Positions 16,290 to 25,802 of a stretch of DNA of 64,000 nucleotides are shown here, in pieces. Position 1 is the stretch's first letter, and each line of letters opens with the position of its first letter. The DNA comes from Myxococcales bacterium (GTDB lineage: Bacteria; Myxococcota_A; Bradymonadia; UBA7976; UBA1532). Below the pieces are notes generated by a model. That model saw nothing but the letters and a program-made list of their open reading frames with translations. It did not search any database and had not been told where the DNA came from. Location of the stretch: positions 572,001-636,000 of the forward strand of contig JACKDP010000002.1 in assembly GCA_020633435.1 (NCBI GenBank), given 5' to 3'. Made by a program: the position numbers and the translations under genes.

Positions 16290-17294
16290 ATGCGGCCCGA
16301 CTCCTCGCCCTCCGTCCTCGGCCCCCTGGGGCGCCTCGTCGCCCCCCTCATGCGCCCCCGCCGGCCCCTCAAGCCGGGCGGCCGGGCCATGGAGCTGTTC
16401 TTCCGCACGCTCTCGGGCGCCAGCCGGCAGCACCCGGCGGCCCGGCGCCGGCTGGCCCGCGTCGAGCACCTGCGCGACATCTCCTACGGCCCCGAGGCGG
16501 CGCACCACCTGGACGTCTACCGCGCCCCCGGCGTCGAGGGCCCCCGCCCGGCCGTGCTCTACCTGCACGGCGGCGCCTTCCAGATCCTCTCCAAGGAGAC
16601 GCACTGGCTGATGGCGCTGGCCTTCGTGCGCATGGGCGGCGTCGTCTTCGTGGCCGACTACCGGCTGGCCCCCGAGCACCCCTACCCGGCCGCCGCCCAG
16701 GACGCCTGCCGGGCCGCCCTGTGGGTGCAGCAGAACGCCGCCCGGTATGGTGCCGATCCGTCCCGCCTCGTCGTCGCGGGGGAGTCCGCCGGCGCGAACC
16801 TGGCCCTGGCCGTCACCGTCGCCGCCTCGTACCGCCGCCCCGAGCCCTGGGCCGCGGCCGTCTTCGACGCCGGCGTCCGCCCCGTCCTCACCTTCCCCGC
16901 CTGCGGCATGCTCCAGGTGACCGACCCGGGCCGCTTCATCCGCCGCAAGCCCGGCATGAGCCGCTTCGTGCAGTCGCGTCTGCAGGAGGTCGAGGGGGGC
17001 TACCTGCGCGGCGTGCATCCCGGGCCCGGCTCCCTGGCCGACCCGCTCTGCGTCCTCGAGACGGCCGGCCCGCCCGAGCGCCCGCTGCCGCCGATGTTCG
17101 CCCCGTGCGGCACCGCCGATCCGCTCCTCGACGACACCCGCCGCCTGGGCGCCGCCCTCGATCGGCTCGGCGTGCCCCATGAGGTGCGCTACTACCCCGG
17201 CGAGGTGCACGCCTTTCACGCCCTGTACTTCCGGGAAGCCGCTCGCCGATGCTGGCGAGATCACAGCGCTTTCTGGGATCGCTTCCCTCCCTGA
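16290..17294 (+). CDS. Alpha/beta-hydrolase esterase/lipase (HSL-like)
   Basis: A 334-residue protein from ATG 16290. The oxyanion-hole motif YLHGGAFQI (residues about 90-98) and DYRLAPEHPYPAA mark the hormone-sensitive-lipase family. The nucleophile elbow is GESAGAN (near residue 167), the acid is in CGTADPLLDD, and the histidine in EVHAFH. A complete Ser-Asp-His triad is present. These enzymes hydrolyse short acyl esters. There is no obvious signal peptide; the N-terminal 60 residues are basic and may associate with membrane. The gene is divergent from the K+ channel gene, with a -10-like TACGCT just before the start. Confidence 0.87.
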   Translation: MRPDSSPSVLGPLGRLVAPLMRPRRPLKPGGRAMELFFRTLSGASRQHPAARRRLARVEHLRDISYGPEAAHHLDVYRAPGVEGPRPAVLYLHGGAFQILSKETHWLMALAFVRMGGVVFVADYRLAPEHPYPAAAQDACRAALWVQQNAARYGADPSRLVVAGESAGANLALAVTVAASYRRPEPWAAAVFDAGVRPVLTFPACGMLQVTDPGRFIRRKPGMSRFVQSRLQEVEGGYLRGVHPGPGSLADPLCVLETAGPPERPLPPMFAPCGTADPLLDDTRRLGAALDRLGVPHEVRYYPGEVHAFHALYFREAARRCWRDHSAFWDRFPP

Positions 17295-17317
17295 ACCACC
17301 ACCGCCCGGGTGCCCCG

Positions 17318-18712
17318 ATGCTGCGCGCGCTCCTCCTCTCCCTGCTGGCGCTGGCGCCCCTGGCCCACGCCGACGAGCTGCACTTCTCCACGTTCCGCTT
17401 CGGCCAGCGGGCCATGGGCATGGGCGGCGCCGTCACGGCCTACGCCGACGAGCCCGAGGCGACGTTCTACAACCCGGCCGGCCTCGCCATGCTCGGGGGC
17501 ACCCGCTTCTCGGGGGCGCTCAACTTCATCGGCTTCGACCGGCGCACCCAGCGCGGGGCCCTGCGCGACGCGGCGTTCTTCCAGCCCGGCGACCTGGACT
17601 CGGAGGAGTTCGTCGCCATCCCGGCCAGCAGCGTCCTCACGTCGACGTTCGCCGAGGGGCGCCACGTCCTCGCCCTGTCCACGTTCCTGCAGAGCGACAG
17701 CGAGGAGGACTTCTCGGGCAGCCACGAGCAGGCCCTGACCGGCGACACCTACGACTTCGTCCGCTTCACCACCGAGCGGCGCCGCGAGGACGAGATCCTG
17801 CTGCGCGGCGTGAGCTGGGGCTACCGCGGCGGGCCGACGTGGGCCGTGGGCGCCAGCGTCTTCCTGGCCCGGCAGATCCGCCGCGAGGTGGCGCGCCGCG
17901 CCGAGGTCCTGCAGCGCGTCTCCAACGGCGACTCCCTCTTCCTCGACGTGAGCACCCGCGAGGAGAGCACCACCCACGGCCTGCTGGCCCGCGTGGGCGC
18001 CCTCTGGCGGCCGAGCGAGCGCTGGTCGTTCGGGATCGCCTGCAGCACCCCCAGCGTCACCGTCCTCGGCGAGGGCAAGGTGGGCTACACCCAGATCCGG
18101 TCCGGCGGCCTGGCCGGCGACGATCGCCCCCTGCTCGTCGACGAGCGCGTCGACCTGGACGCCACCACCGTCCTCCCGGCCGACTGCCGGGCGGGCCTGG
18201 CCTGGCGCGTCCCGGACCGCCTGGTCGTGGGCTTCGACGTGGCCGTGCACCTGCCCGTCGATTACGACCGCTACACCCTCACCCCCGCCCTCGCGCCGCG
18301 CGCCGACGAGCTGCAGGCGCACGTCCAGACGGACGCGGTGGTCAACGCCGCCGTCGGCCTGGAGTGGCGGGCGAGCGACCGCTGGCCCCTGCGCGTGGGC
18401 CTCTTCACCAACCGGACGGCCGCCCCGGCCATCGACGCCCGCCCCGCCGCCCTCGCGCCGGCCCACGTCGACCTGTACGGGGCGACGGCCAGCCTCGGCT
18501 ACCTGGGCGACGACGGCTCGGTGAACGTGGGCGCCGAGCTGCAGGTGGGCAGCGGCGAGGACGCCATCTCCGCCGACCTGGAGAGCCTGCGCGCCGACCG
18601 CGACTTCATCCGCGTCGACCGCAGCGAGTGGCGCCTGCTGCTCTTCGTGTCGGGCGCGGTGACGTTCGCCAAGGCCGCCGCGAAGGCCATCAGCAGCGCC
18701 TGGGGCGAGTGA
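17318..18712 (+). CDS. FadL/OmpP1-like outer-membrane protein
   Basis: A 464-residue protein. I choose ATG 17318 because a signal peptide (LRALLLSLLALAPLAHA) follows it directly; an in-frame start upstream would lie inside the esterase gene. The mature N-terminus reads FGQRAMGMGGAVTAYADEPEATFYNPAGLA, cut here to its key parts: MGMGGA and the NPAGLA motif typical of the FadL/OmpP1/TodX group. The rest alternates polar and hydrophobic residues as expected for a beta-barrel. Such proteins import hydrophobic compounds. The protein does not end in the usual aromatic residue (it ends in AWGE), which is atypical of barrels. Confidence 0.75.
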   Translation: MLRALLLSLLALAPLAHADELHFSTFRFGQRAMGMGGAVTAYADEPEATFYNPAGLAMLGGTRFSGALNFIGFDRRTQRGALRDAAFFQPGDLDSEEFVAIPASSVLTSTFAEGRHVLALSTFLQSDSEEDFSGSHEQALTGDTYDFVRFTTERRREDEILLRGVSWGYRGGPTWAVGASVFLARQIRREVARRAEVLQRVSNGDSLFLDVSTREESTTHGLLARVGALWRPSERWSFGIACSTPSVTVLGEGKVGYTQIRSGGLAGDDRPLLVDERVDLDATTVLPADCRAGLAWRVPDRLVVGFDVAVHLPVDYDRYTLTPALAPRADELQAHVQTDAVVNAAVGLEWRASDRWPLRVGLFTNRTAAPAIDARPAALAPAHVDLYGATASLGYLGDDGSVNVGAELQVGSGEDAISADLESLRADRDFIRVDRSEWRLLLFVSGAVTFAKAAAKAISSAWGE

Positions 18713-18751
18713 GCGAACGGCCGATTTCTTCGCAGATACGAGGGGTTGCCT

Positions 18752-19129
18752 TCAGGGATCGGGCAGGACGACGACGGTCGCGGCCCGCAGGACGCGGTCG
18801 CCCCCGGCGGTGCCCTGCGTCCACGCGCCCGTCGCGTCCTGGTGGGCCTGGAACGCGTCGGTGGTGCTCAGCACGCCCGTGACCTCGACCCACTTGCCCA
18901 CCTGGTCGGCGGGCCAGGCCGGCAGCTCGATGAGGTAGACGACGTCCGCGTCGCTGACGACGGCGGCGGCCAGCTTGGCGTCGCGGGCGCGGCCGCGCAG
19001 CGTCACGCGCGGGGCCTCCGAAGCGGGCGCCGCCGTCGGCGCGGTGGCGGGCGCGGGCGCGCTCGGCGGGGCGCTCGGCGGGACGGCGGGCGGCGTCGCC
19101 AGGACGATGAGCCAGGGCAGCAGGTGCAT
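18752..19129 (-). CDS. Small secreted protein, OB-fold-like
   Basis: A 125-residue protein from ATG 19129, with GGAGGC upstream. Residues 1-16 are hydrophobic and probably a signal sequence, followed by a Pro/Ala-rich stretch to about residue 40. The remainder (VTLRGRARDAKLAAAV, VVYLIELPAWP, GKWVEVTGVLSTTD, LRAATVVVLP) has the strand order of a small OB-fold, as in stress-related periplasmic proteins. The function is unknown. It is divergent from the rubrerythrin gene, so the operator at 19207-19234 could also act on it. Confidence 0.6.
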   Translation of the reverse strand: MHLLPWLIVLATPPAVPPSAPPSAPAPATAPTAAPASEAPRVTLRGRARDAKLAAAVVSDADVVYLIELPAWPADQVGKWVEVTGVLSTTDAFQAHQDATGAWTQGTAGGDRVLRAATVVVLPDP

Positions 19130-19206
19130 GGTGCCTCCGCGCCGGGGAGCGTCCCGGCCAGGCCCCAGGATGCCACGCCGGCCGTCACCGATCACGCGCG
19201 CTCTCC

Positions 19207-19234
19207 ACCGATATTTCGGTACCGATTTTTCGGT
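19207..19234. promoter_or_regulatory. Two tandem inverted repeats (ACCGA-N4-TCGGT), probable operator
   Basis: ACCGA-TATT-TCGGT (19207-19220) is followed directly by ACCGA-TTTT-TCGGT (19221-19234). The AT-rich centres stand out in this GC-rich DNA. A -10-like TATCGT (19234-19239) abuts the second dyad, so a bound repressor would block the promoter. Rbr/Fe-S-protein/DUF3501 gene sets are often under Rrf2-type or peroxide-responsive regulators. Which regulator binds here cannot be told from the sequence. Confidence 0.7.
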
Positions 19235-19379
19235 ATCGTGGCGCGCACCGGCCCACCGACCCGCGTGGCCACGGCGGTCCGCGGCCCCTTCCCCTTTGGA
19301 ACGGGGGTTGCTATCAGGGGGCGGCACCGATGCGTCGGCGGGCGCCACCCGCCATGATGGACGAGGAGAGACGAGCACG

Positions 19380-19799
19380 ATGAGCACCCTCAAGGGCAGC
19401 AAGACCCACGAGAACCTCAAGGAGGCCTTCGCGGGCGAGTCCCAGGCCAACCGCCGCTACCTGTGGATGGCCAAGGTGGCCGACGTCGAGGGCTACCCGG
19501 AGATCGCCGGCAACTTCCGCGACACCGCCGAGGGCGAGACGGGCCATGCCCATGGCCACCTCGACTACCTGCGCAAGGTGGGCGATCCGGCCACCGGCCT
19601 GCCCATCGGCGCCACCGACGACAACCTCCGCGCCTCGGTCGCCGGCGAGACCCACGAGTACACCGACATGTACCCGGGCTTCGCGCGCACCGCCCGCGAG
19701 GAGGGCTTCGAGGAGATCGCTGACTGGTTCGAGACGCTGGCCAAGGCCGAGAAGAGCCACGCTGGCCGCTTCCAGGCCCTCCTCGACGAGCACTTCTAG
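19380..19799 (+). CDS. Rubrerythrin (ferritin-like, without rubredoxin domain)
   Basis: A 139-residue protein from ATG 19380, with GAGGAGA upstream. The di-iron four-helix bundle is visible: [16 protein letters not shown] carries the first Glu ligand, [10 protein letters not shown] the ExxH pair, [19 protein letters not shown] the second-half Glu residues, and AEKSHAGRF the last ExxH. The usual C-terminal rubredoxin domain is absent, making this the short form that takes electrons from a partner. It reduces hydrogen peroxide in the cytoplasm. The two genes downstream (Fe-S reductase and DUF3501) form a recurrent bacterial cluster with rubrerythrin, and the first is a plausible electron donor. 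Confidence 0.93.
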   Translation: MSTLKGSKTHENLKEAFAGESQANRRYLWMAKVADVEGYPEIAGNFRDTAEGETGHAHGHLDYLRKVGDPATGLPIGATDDNLRASVAGETHEYTDMYPGFARTAREEGFEEIADWFETLAKAEKSHAGRFQALLDEHF

Positions 19800-19812
19800 T
19801 CGAGCTGGCCGC

Positions 19813-19836
19813 GCCCGGCCCTCCCGGGGGCCGGGC
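19813..19836 (+). terminator. Strong hairpin between rubrerythrin and Fe-S protein genes (attenuator or stabiliser)
   Basis: GCCCGGCC (19813-19820) and GGCCGGGC (19829-19836) form a perfect 8-bp stem with an 8-base loop. No T-run follows, so it is more likely a partial terminator or 3'-end stabiliser that would favour rubrerythrin over the downstream genes. Confidence 0.5.
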
Positions 19837-19862
19837 GGCCCCATCCTGTCTCTGGAGCATCG

Positions 19863-21215
19863 ATGAGCGAGACCGGCCACATTTCGTACCAGCCCACCGA
19901 CGGCCTGAGCTACGACCCGACGGAGGAAAAGTACTGGGATTCCGGTGCGTTGCAGAAGGAGATCACGCGCGCGTTCGAGATCTGCCACGGCTGCCGCATG
20001 TGCTTCAAGTACTGCGACTCGTTCCCGCTCCTGTTCAAGTTCGTCGATGAGGCGTCGGGCGACGTGCGCAAGCTCAGCGCCGACCAGGTCGACGAGGTGG
20101 TGGACGCCTGCTTCCAGTGCAAGCTCTGCGAAGTCCAGTGCCCCTACACCCCCAACGACAACCACGAGTTCCTGCTCGACTTCCCCAAGCTGATGCACCG
20201 CTACACCGCCCAGCGGGCGCAGCGCGTCGGCCTGAAGCTCGGGGAGAAGATGCTGGCCGATCCCGACCGCAGCGCCCGGCTGGCCCGCGCGAGCCTGGGG
20301 ATGGCCAACGTCATGAACCGCGTCGGCCTGCACCGCTGGTTCATGGAGAAGATGCTCGGCATCCACCGCGACAAGCTGCTGCCCGACTTCGCCTCGACGA
20401 CGTTCGAGAAGTGGGCCGCCCGCGAGGGCCGCATCGCGCGGGAGGCGGGGCACGAGGCCATCCTGTTCCAGACCTGCTACGTCCAGAACAACGAGCCCCA
20501 GATCGGCCGCGACACCGTCGAGGTGATGGAGAAGAACGGCGTCGATCTCAAGTGCGTGGCCGGGCTGCAGTGCTGCGGCATGCCGCGCTGGGAGAAGGGC
20601 GACCTCGAGGCCCTGCGCAAGCAGGCGAAGCACAACCTCGACGTGCTCATGCCCCATGTGGACGCCGGCTCGAAGGTGCTGGTCGTCAACCCGACGTGCT
20701 CGATGATGATGCGGCGCGAGTACCCCGAGCTGCTCGACGGCGCCGACCGGGAGCGCGCCCTGCGCCTGTCGGCCGCCGTGGCCGACACCAGCGAGTTCCT
20801 GTGGTCGCTGCGCCAGGAGGAGCGGTTCAACACCGACTTCCAGAGCAGCCCCGGCGACAAGGTGTCCTACCACGCGCCCTGCCACCTGCGCGCCCAGCGC
20901 GTGGGCTTCAAGGGTCGGGATTTGTTGAGGAAGATCCCCGGCGTCAAGCCGGCCACCGTGATGGAGTGCTGCGGCCACGATGGCACCTATGCCATGACGG
21001 TCGACGGCTTCGAGCCCTCGGCCCGCATCGGCAAGAAGGCCTTCGACGAGATGAAGGAGCAGCAGGCCGAGATCTGGGCCACCGACTGCCCCCTCGCCGC
21101 CCTCCAGTTCCAGCAGCACGCGGGCGTCAAGCCCATGCACCCCATGAGCATCCTGGCGCGGGCCTACCGGCCCGACGGCTTCCCGAAGCCCCTCGCCCCG
21201 AAGGAGCAGAGCTGA
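19863..21215 (+). CDS. Fe-S oxidoreductase with CCG domains (GlpC/HdrD-like)
   Basis: A 450-residue protein. Two [4Fe-4S] ferredoxin-type motifs lie near residues 41-52 ([11 protein letters not shown]) and 83-94 ([11 protein letters not shown]). Two cysteine-rich CCG domains follow, including LQCCGMPRW and [11 protein letters not shown] with associated single cysteines (TCYVQN, APCHLR). This is the arrangement of heterodisulfide-reductase subunit D and GlpC-like proteins. It probably passes electrons to the rubrerythrin or to a quinone. The gene follows rubrerythrin by 63 bases and its stop overlaps the ATG of the DUF3501 gene (TGATG), so the three are one operon. Confidence 0.9.
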   Translation: MSETGHISYQPTDGLSYDPTEEKYWDSGALQKEITRAFEICHGCRMCFKYCDSFPLLFKFVDEASGDVRKLSADQVDEVVDACFQCKLCEVQCPYTPNDNHEFLLDFPKLMHRYTAQRAQRVGLKLGEKMLADPDRSARLARASLGMANVMNRVGLHRWFMEKMLGIHRDKLLPDFASTTFEKWAAREGRIAREAGHEAILFQTCYVQNNEPQIGRDTVEVMEKNGVDLKCVAGLQCCGMPRWEKGDLEALRKQAKHNLDVLMPHVDAGSKVLVVNPTCSMMMRREYPELLDGADRERALRLSAAVADTSEFLWSLRQEERFNTDFQSSPGDKVSYHAPCHLRAQRVGFKGRDLLRKIPGVKPATVMECCGHDGTYAMTVDGFEPSARIGKKAFDEMKEQQAEIWATDCPLAALQFQQHAGVKPMHPMSILARAYRPDGFPKPLAPKEQS

Positions 21216-21778
21216 TGCGTCCCGTCCAGCGCAGCGAGATCCTCGACTACGTGACCTACACCGACGGCCGCGAGGCCCTGCGGGCCGCCGTCCTGGCCGC
21301 CAAGCGGCCGCGGCGCCTGCACGTGGGCCGCTACCTGACGTTCCTGTTCGAGAACCGCGACACCGTGCGCTACCAGGTGCAGGAGATGATGCGGGTCGAG
21401 CACCTCGTCCGGGAGGCCGACATCCAGCACGAGCTCGACACCTACAACGAGCTGCTGGGCGGCCCCGGCGAGCTCGGCTGCACGCTGCTCATCGAGATCG
21501 ATGACGCCAGCGGCCGCGGCGAGAAGCTGGTGGCCTGGCAGGGCCTCAACGGGCACCTCTACCTGGAGCTGGCCGATGGCACCCGCGTCCGCCCCACCTG
21601 GGACGAGCGGCAGGTGGGCGACGACCGCCTCAGCTCCGTGCAGTACCTGAAGTTCGATGTGGGCGGCGCCACCCCCGTGGCCATCGGCTGCGACTTCCCG
21701 GCCGAGGACGTCCGCGGCCGCAGCGCCCTCACCGACGAGCAGCGCGCGGCGCTCGCCGCGGACCTCGCCGACGCCTGA
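21215..21778 (+). CDS. DUF3501 protein
   Basis: A 187-residue protein from ATG 21215. It begins with [33 protein letters not shown], characteristic of DUF3501, and keeps the segments [23 protein letters not shown] and [13 protein letters not shown]. It is probably cytoplasmic with no cofactor motif. The family is found next to rubrerythrin and the CCG-domain Fe-S protein in many bacteria, so it is expected to serve the same peroxide-handling system, though its activity is unknown. Confidence 0.88.
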   Translation: MRPVQRSEILDYVTYTDGREALRAAVLAAKRPRRLHVGRYLTFLFENRDTVRYQVQEMMRVEHLVREADIQHELDTYNELLGGPGELGCTLLIEIDDASGRGEKLVAWQGLNGHLYLELADGTRVRPTWDERQVGDDRLSSVQYLKFDVGGATPVAIGCDFPAEDVRGRSALTDEQRAALAADLADA

Positions 21779-21820
21779 CAGGATCTGTTGGCGGGTGTGA
21801 TGGCACCCACCGGACAGCGC

Positions 21821-21849
21821 TGGAGACCCCGGCGGGACGGGGCTATGCT
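21821..21849 (+). promoter_or_regulatory. Weak candidate sigma-70-type promoter
   Basis: TGGAGA (21821-21826), a 17-base spacer and TATGCT (21844-21849) lie 36 bases before the ATG at 21885. Only a partial match to consensus. Confidence 0.3.
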
Positions 21850-21884
21850 CGCCTGGCGGCCCGGGAGCCGCCAGGGAGGGAGCC

Positions 21885-22745
21885 ATGTCTCGGCATGTGT
21901 GGGGGGTGTGGGCGCTCGTGCTCTTCGCGGCGGGCGCCGCGTCGGCGGACGGGCGGCGGGCGCAGAAGAAGCTGGCCTTCACCCAGGAGGCGGGGGGCAA
22001 GACGCTCCTGCAGGCGTGGAAGCGGGCGGCCCAGAAGCCCCCCACCCTCGTCCGGCTCGCCGACGCCGCGAAGTGCCCGGGGGGCAAGGGCGTGTGCGTC
22101 GAGGTCTGCACCGACGCCGGCGCGAAGTGCCGCTTCGAGGCGCGCCGTCCGGCGGCGCTCGGGGCGGCGGCGAAGGACGCCGGCTACGTCTGCAACGCCC
22201 AGCGCTGCGTCGCGGCCGTCGTCGGCCCGGGGGGCCTGACGCTCCTCGATGCGCCGGGGGGCGGGCGCTTCAGCCGCCTCGTCCAGAAGGTGGGCGTCGA
22301 GGCGTCGGGGGTCGTGGGCGTCATCCCGCCCTTCGTGTGGAAGTGGCTCACGGGCAGCCCGTTCTGCTGCGAAGACTGCTGGGGCAAGCACCGGTCCTGG
22401 GGCCTGCCCTGCGGGGCTGATTACGCTTGCTGCGCTGGCACTTGCGGCATGCAGCCCGGCTGCGGCGGGGGCGGCGGCGGTGGCGGGGGCGCGGCCGGCG
22501 GCTCGGGTGGGACGGGCGGCGGCGGCGGCAACGGCGGTGAGACCTGCGGCGCCGCCCGCGAGGTGCAGGGGGTGACCGTCACCATGCAGACCGGCCAGCA
22601 GTGCTACTTCGATGGCACCGTCCAGCCCACGATGGTCGGCGGGAAGTGCGTCGACGTGGCCGGCGAGGGCGTCTACTACGGCTGCTCGGGCGAGGTGATC
22701 ATCGAGGTCGAGGAGCCCGTCGAGGTCGAGACCCCGGACCCCTGA
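21885..22745 (+). CDS. Secreted Cys-rich protein with Gly-rich linker, function unknown
   Basis: A 286-residue protein from ATG 21885, with GGGAG upstream. Residues 1-22 are a signal peptide. Residues about 25-175 contain paired cysteines (CPGGKGVCVEVCTDAGAKC, FCCEDCWGKH, CCAGTCGMQPGC). A run of ten glycines with Ala and Ser (about 200-225) separates this from a short C-terminal domain with three more cysteines (ETCGAAREVQG, QQCYFDG, VYYGCSGE). It is probably exported and disulfide-bonded. No enzymatic motif is seen. Confidence 0.65.
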   Translation: MSRHVWGVWALVLFAAGAASADGRRAQKKLAFTQEAGGKTLLQAWKRAAQKPPTLVRLADAAKCPGGKGVCVEVCTDAGAKCRFEARRPAALGAAAKDAGYVCNAQRCVAAVVGPGGLTLLDAPGGGRFSRLVQKVGVEASGVVGVIPPFVWKWLTGSPFCCEDCWGKHRSWGLPCGADYACCAGTCGMQPGCGGGGGGGGGAAGGSGGTGGGGGNGGETCGAAREVQGVTVTMQTGQQCYFDGTVQPTMVGGKCVDVAGEGVYYGCSGEVIIEVEEPVEVETPDP

Positions 22746-22840
22746 TCGGGGACCCCCCGAAAATCTGGTGGTGCCCGCGTCGCCGAGGCGCCGGGAGGAT
22801 GACCGCCGGCCGGTCCTCCCTCCCCGGCCTCGGAGGTCTC

Positions 22841-25732
22841 ATGCGCTCGACCCTGCGCACCGCGCTCCTCGCCCTCGCCCTGGCCCCCACCGGCGCGAGC
22901 GCCCTCAGCCTGCAGGACTGCGTCCCCAGCCAGGCGTCCCCCGGCGCCATGCTGCCCATCGGCGCGCCCGGCGACGACGGCTACCTGTACCGGAGCGTGC
23001 TCTACCAGTTCCTCCAGACCACCCAGCTCGCCGACGTCAGCTACCCGGCGACGTGGTGGCCGGCCGTCACGGCGTTCTCCCAGAACACCGCCCTGCTGCA
23101 GATGCCGCCGATCGCCTACGGCGTCTACACCTACGTCTTCGGCAGCGGCACGCTGAACGCCGCCCAGCAGCCCGTGCCGGGCAACGGCTACGAGGGCATC
23201 TGCAAGGCCGACTGGAGCCAGGCAGCGCCGACCCTGACCGCCACCGACCGCCTGCAGATCGAGCAGCTCCTGCTCATGACCGTCCAGTACGGCATCGTGC
23301 CCGACCTCACCTACCGCTGCCTCTTCGAGCCCGCCATCTTCGAGCTCTCGTACATCGAGGACGTCGCCCGCTGCGAGGCCCGCGTGCCGGCGTTCCACGA
23401 CCACTCGACGCTGACGTGGCTCATGCAGTGGGACTACCCCGGCAACATCTTCCGGCTCGCGCCGGACGTGACGCTGCGCCGCTTCGCCACCCACCTGGCC
23501 TTGCAGCTCATCCAGCTCGACTGGGCCGTCTGGCAGGGCGGGCCGGCGTCAGCGCCCATGACGGTGCCCTACCCGCCCCAGGGCACGCCCCCGGCCAACG
23601 GGGAGGTCTTCCCCCACCCGGGCCCCCTGAACGCCAACCACTACCCGTCCGGGGTGGGCAACCTCGCGGGGGACGACCTGGCGGACCGGCTGGTGCTGCT
23701 CGCCCGCATCTACGCGTGGGCCGACGAGGCCCAGCCAGCCTGGCTGACGCCCGGCCTGAAGGCGGCGTTCCAGGAGGGCCTCGCGCGCAACGGCGAGCGC
23801 CTGGCCCGCATGAACGTGCTGGGCATGCACACAAACCGGGCCTTCCAGGCCGTCCACGCCCTGGCCGCCATCAAGGCGGCGCTGGTGGGAACGTCCTGGC
23901 AGAACGCCGCGGTCGGGTGGCACAACCGGACGCTGGAGCGCTTCCTCGACGTCTTCCGGGAGGCCGGCTACTACGGCGACGATGATGGCCTCTACGACGC
24001 GGCCTACAACCGCTACGGCCTGCTGCACACCGTCCGGGCGCTGGTGCAGGACCCCGGCACGATCCTCGCCAACGTCGTCCGCCTGACCGATCAGGCCCGC
24101 AAGCTGGGCAACCTGGAGGCGCACCTGACGTTCACCGACCGGACGGGCATCCACACCTCGCCCTCCGGCATGAGCGTGCGGACGGGCGCCGGGGTGGCGG
24201 GCCGCAGCCGCCGCGTCGTCGCGAGCGCCGACTTCGGCGTCAACCAGCTCGCCGCCCACGCCTTCGGGGTGCCCTACGCCTACGCCCGCGCCCGCGACCT
24301 GTCCCACGTCGGGCCCTACGACGCGGGCGGCTTCGCCGGCGCGGTGGACGCGCGCACGAACAACCCGGCCTACGAGGCCGACCTGGCCTGCTACGTCCAC
24401 CCGAACTTCGACGCCTTCCCCTGGCTGCCCCAGCTCACCCCGCCGCCGCTGCCCCAGCAGACGGAGGACGGCCTGAGCGGCTGGTACCGCCAGTACGGCA
24501 CCCCGGTGCACGCGGTGGAGCAGCTCGCCCCGGGCTCCCTGCAGGCCTACGCCGACGCCCTCGACCAGGACCCGGGCGCGCCCCTGCTGCCCTTCGAGGA
24601 GGCGGGGCCGCATCTCGCTGATTTCGATGGGGAATTCGTCTTCGCCAAGTTCGGCGGGGCGGGCGTGTACTTCGAAGGCGCGCCGGGCGGGCCGAGCTTC
24701 GATGCCTACCAGCCGGCCAGCGCGCGCGACTACGCGGCGGTGGTGCACCTGGGCCCCGTCTCGCCGGGCCACAACGTCCCCCCCTGCGGCGAGAGCAACC
24801 CTCATGGCTACGGCGGCGGGCAGCTCGCGACGCTCTGGGCGCCCGGCGGCGGCCTGTTCTCGATGACGCGCCGCAAGGGCTACAACAACGACTGCGAGTC
24901 CTGGCAGCACGGCGAGTGGACGGCCATCGCCCTGCACCACGTGGCGCTGCTCGACACCGCCGAGCGCGTCGCCACCAGCGCCCGCATCCCCCTGCCCGCC
25001 ACCTTCACCGCGTTCACGGCGGGCGCCCTGCCGTCCGGCGCCGACCGCGACTTCCTGGACGACGGCGCCGCCGGCATCGCGGGCCTCGCGACGCTGCCGG
25101 CGGATCAGGCCGACCACGCCTTCCTGGAGGCCGCCGGGCCGTTCTCGAGCCAGCGCTACCCCACCGACGGCAGCCTCGTGGAGACCGCGGCCACCCCCAT
25201 CGACTACCGGCGGCGCTTCGTCCTCGGCGAGGGCGGCGTGACGGTGCGCACCGAGCTGCTGACCCAGACGGTCATCATGCCCACGGAGCGCCAGGGCCAG
25301 CCGGTGAAGCAGAAGGAGTACCCGCAGCCCATGCCGAAGGTCTTCCAGGCCTGGGAGATCTTGCCCCTCGGGACGGCGGAGGGGCCGACGGCGACCGGGC
25401 ACGTCGCCACCGACATCACCCTCATCACCGCCCAGGGCGCCGAGGTGGGCGTGCCGGGCCCCTCGCCGTCCTCGGAGGCCGTGGCCTACGCCGACATCAA
25501 GTACGTCGTCGTCACGCGCGAGGCCGGGACGCTGACCATCGAGTTCGCGAGCCCCCAGACCATCGCCTTCTCGGAGGACTACACCGCCTTCGGGGGCGAC
25601 ACCCCGTCGCGCAACCTGATGGTCGACCTGACCCCGAGCCGCCTCTCCAGCGCCAACGTCCTGGCGGCGGCGCCCCAGGCCGAGGTGCTGCAGCCCGTCG
25701 TGGTGGAGTACACCCTGCGCGCCTCGCTGTAG
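22841..25732 (+). CDS. Large secreted protein, function unknown (possible polysaccharide-lyase-like)
   Basis: A 963-residue protein from ATG 22841, preceded by GGAGG. Residues 1-22 form a signal peptide. The first 500 residues are rich in Trp, Tyr and His with an alpha-helical look (for example YGDDDGLYDAAYNRYGLLHTV near residue 380). The rest is strand-rich with conserved-looking GVNQLAAHAFG, FVFAKFGGAGVYFEGAPGG and DCESWQHGEW segments. A helical toroid followed by a beta-sandwich would fit heparinase or alginate-lyase folds, but no diagnostic motif is certain. It is one of a run of exported proteins from 21.9 to 26.9 kb. Confidence 0.6.
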   Translation: MRSTLRTALLALALAPTGASALSLQDCVPSQASPGAMLPIGAPGDDGYLYRSVLYQFLQTTQLADVSYPATWWPAVTAFSQNTALLQMPPIAYGVYTYVFGSGTLNAAQQPVPGNGYEGICKADWSQAAPTLTATDRLQIEQLLLMTVQYGIVPDLTYRCLFEPAIFELSYIEDVARCEARVPAFHDHSTLTWLMQWDYPGNIFRLAPDVTLRRFATHLALQLIQLDWAVWQGGPASAPMTVPYPPQGTPPANGEVFPHPGPLNANHYPSGVGNLAGDDLADRLVLLARIYAWADEAQPAWLTPGLKAAFQEGLARNGERLARMNVLGMHTNRAFQAVHALAAIKAALVGTSWQNAAVGWHNRTLERFLDVFREAGYYGDDDGLYDAAYNRYGLLHTVRALVQDPGTILANVVRLTDQARKLGNLEAHLTFTDRTGIHTSPSGMSVRTGAGVAGRSRRVVASADFGVNQLAAHAFGVPYAYARARDLSHVGPYDAGGFAGAVDARTNNPAYEADLACYVHPNFDAFPWLPQLTPPPLPQQTEDGLSGWYRQYGTPVHAVEQLAPGSLQAYADALDQDPGAPLLPFEEAGPHLADFDGEFVFAKFGGAGVYFEGAPGGPSFDAYQPASARDYAAVVHLGPVSPGHNVPPCGESNPHGYGGGQLATLWAPGGGLFSMTRRKGYNNDCESWQHGEWTAIALHHVALLDTAERVATSARIPLPATFTAFTAGALPSGADRDFLDDGAAGIAGLATLPADQADHAFLEAAGPFSSQRYPTDGSLVETAATPIDYRRRFVLGEGGVTVRTELLTQTVIMPTERQGQPVKQKEYPQPMPKVFQAWEILPLGTAEGPTATGHVATDITLITAQGAEVGVPGPSPSSEAVAYADIKYVVVTREAGTLTIEFASPQTIAFSEDYTAFGGDTPSRNLMVDLTPSRLSSANVLAAAPQAEVLQPVVVEYTLRASL

Positions 25733-25802
25733 CCCCCGGCGCCCCGCTGTACGGCTCTGCGGGCCTCCGCTACCGTGGAGCGAGACCGCCCACGGAGCCG
25801 CC

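Noticed and set aside
16250..16291. Longer N-terminus of the K+ channel (ATG overlapping the esterase start)
   Set aside because: It would add 14 basic residues and make the two divergent genes overlap. GTG 16249 leaves room for both promoters.
13832..17182. A 1,116-codon open frame on the plus strand
   Set aside because: It is antisense to the Gly-linker lipoprotein and K+ channel genes and reads as Pro/Arg/Ala repeats. GC-rich DNA leaves such frames open by chance.
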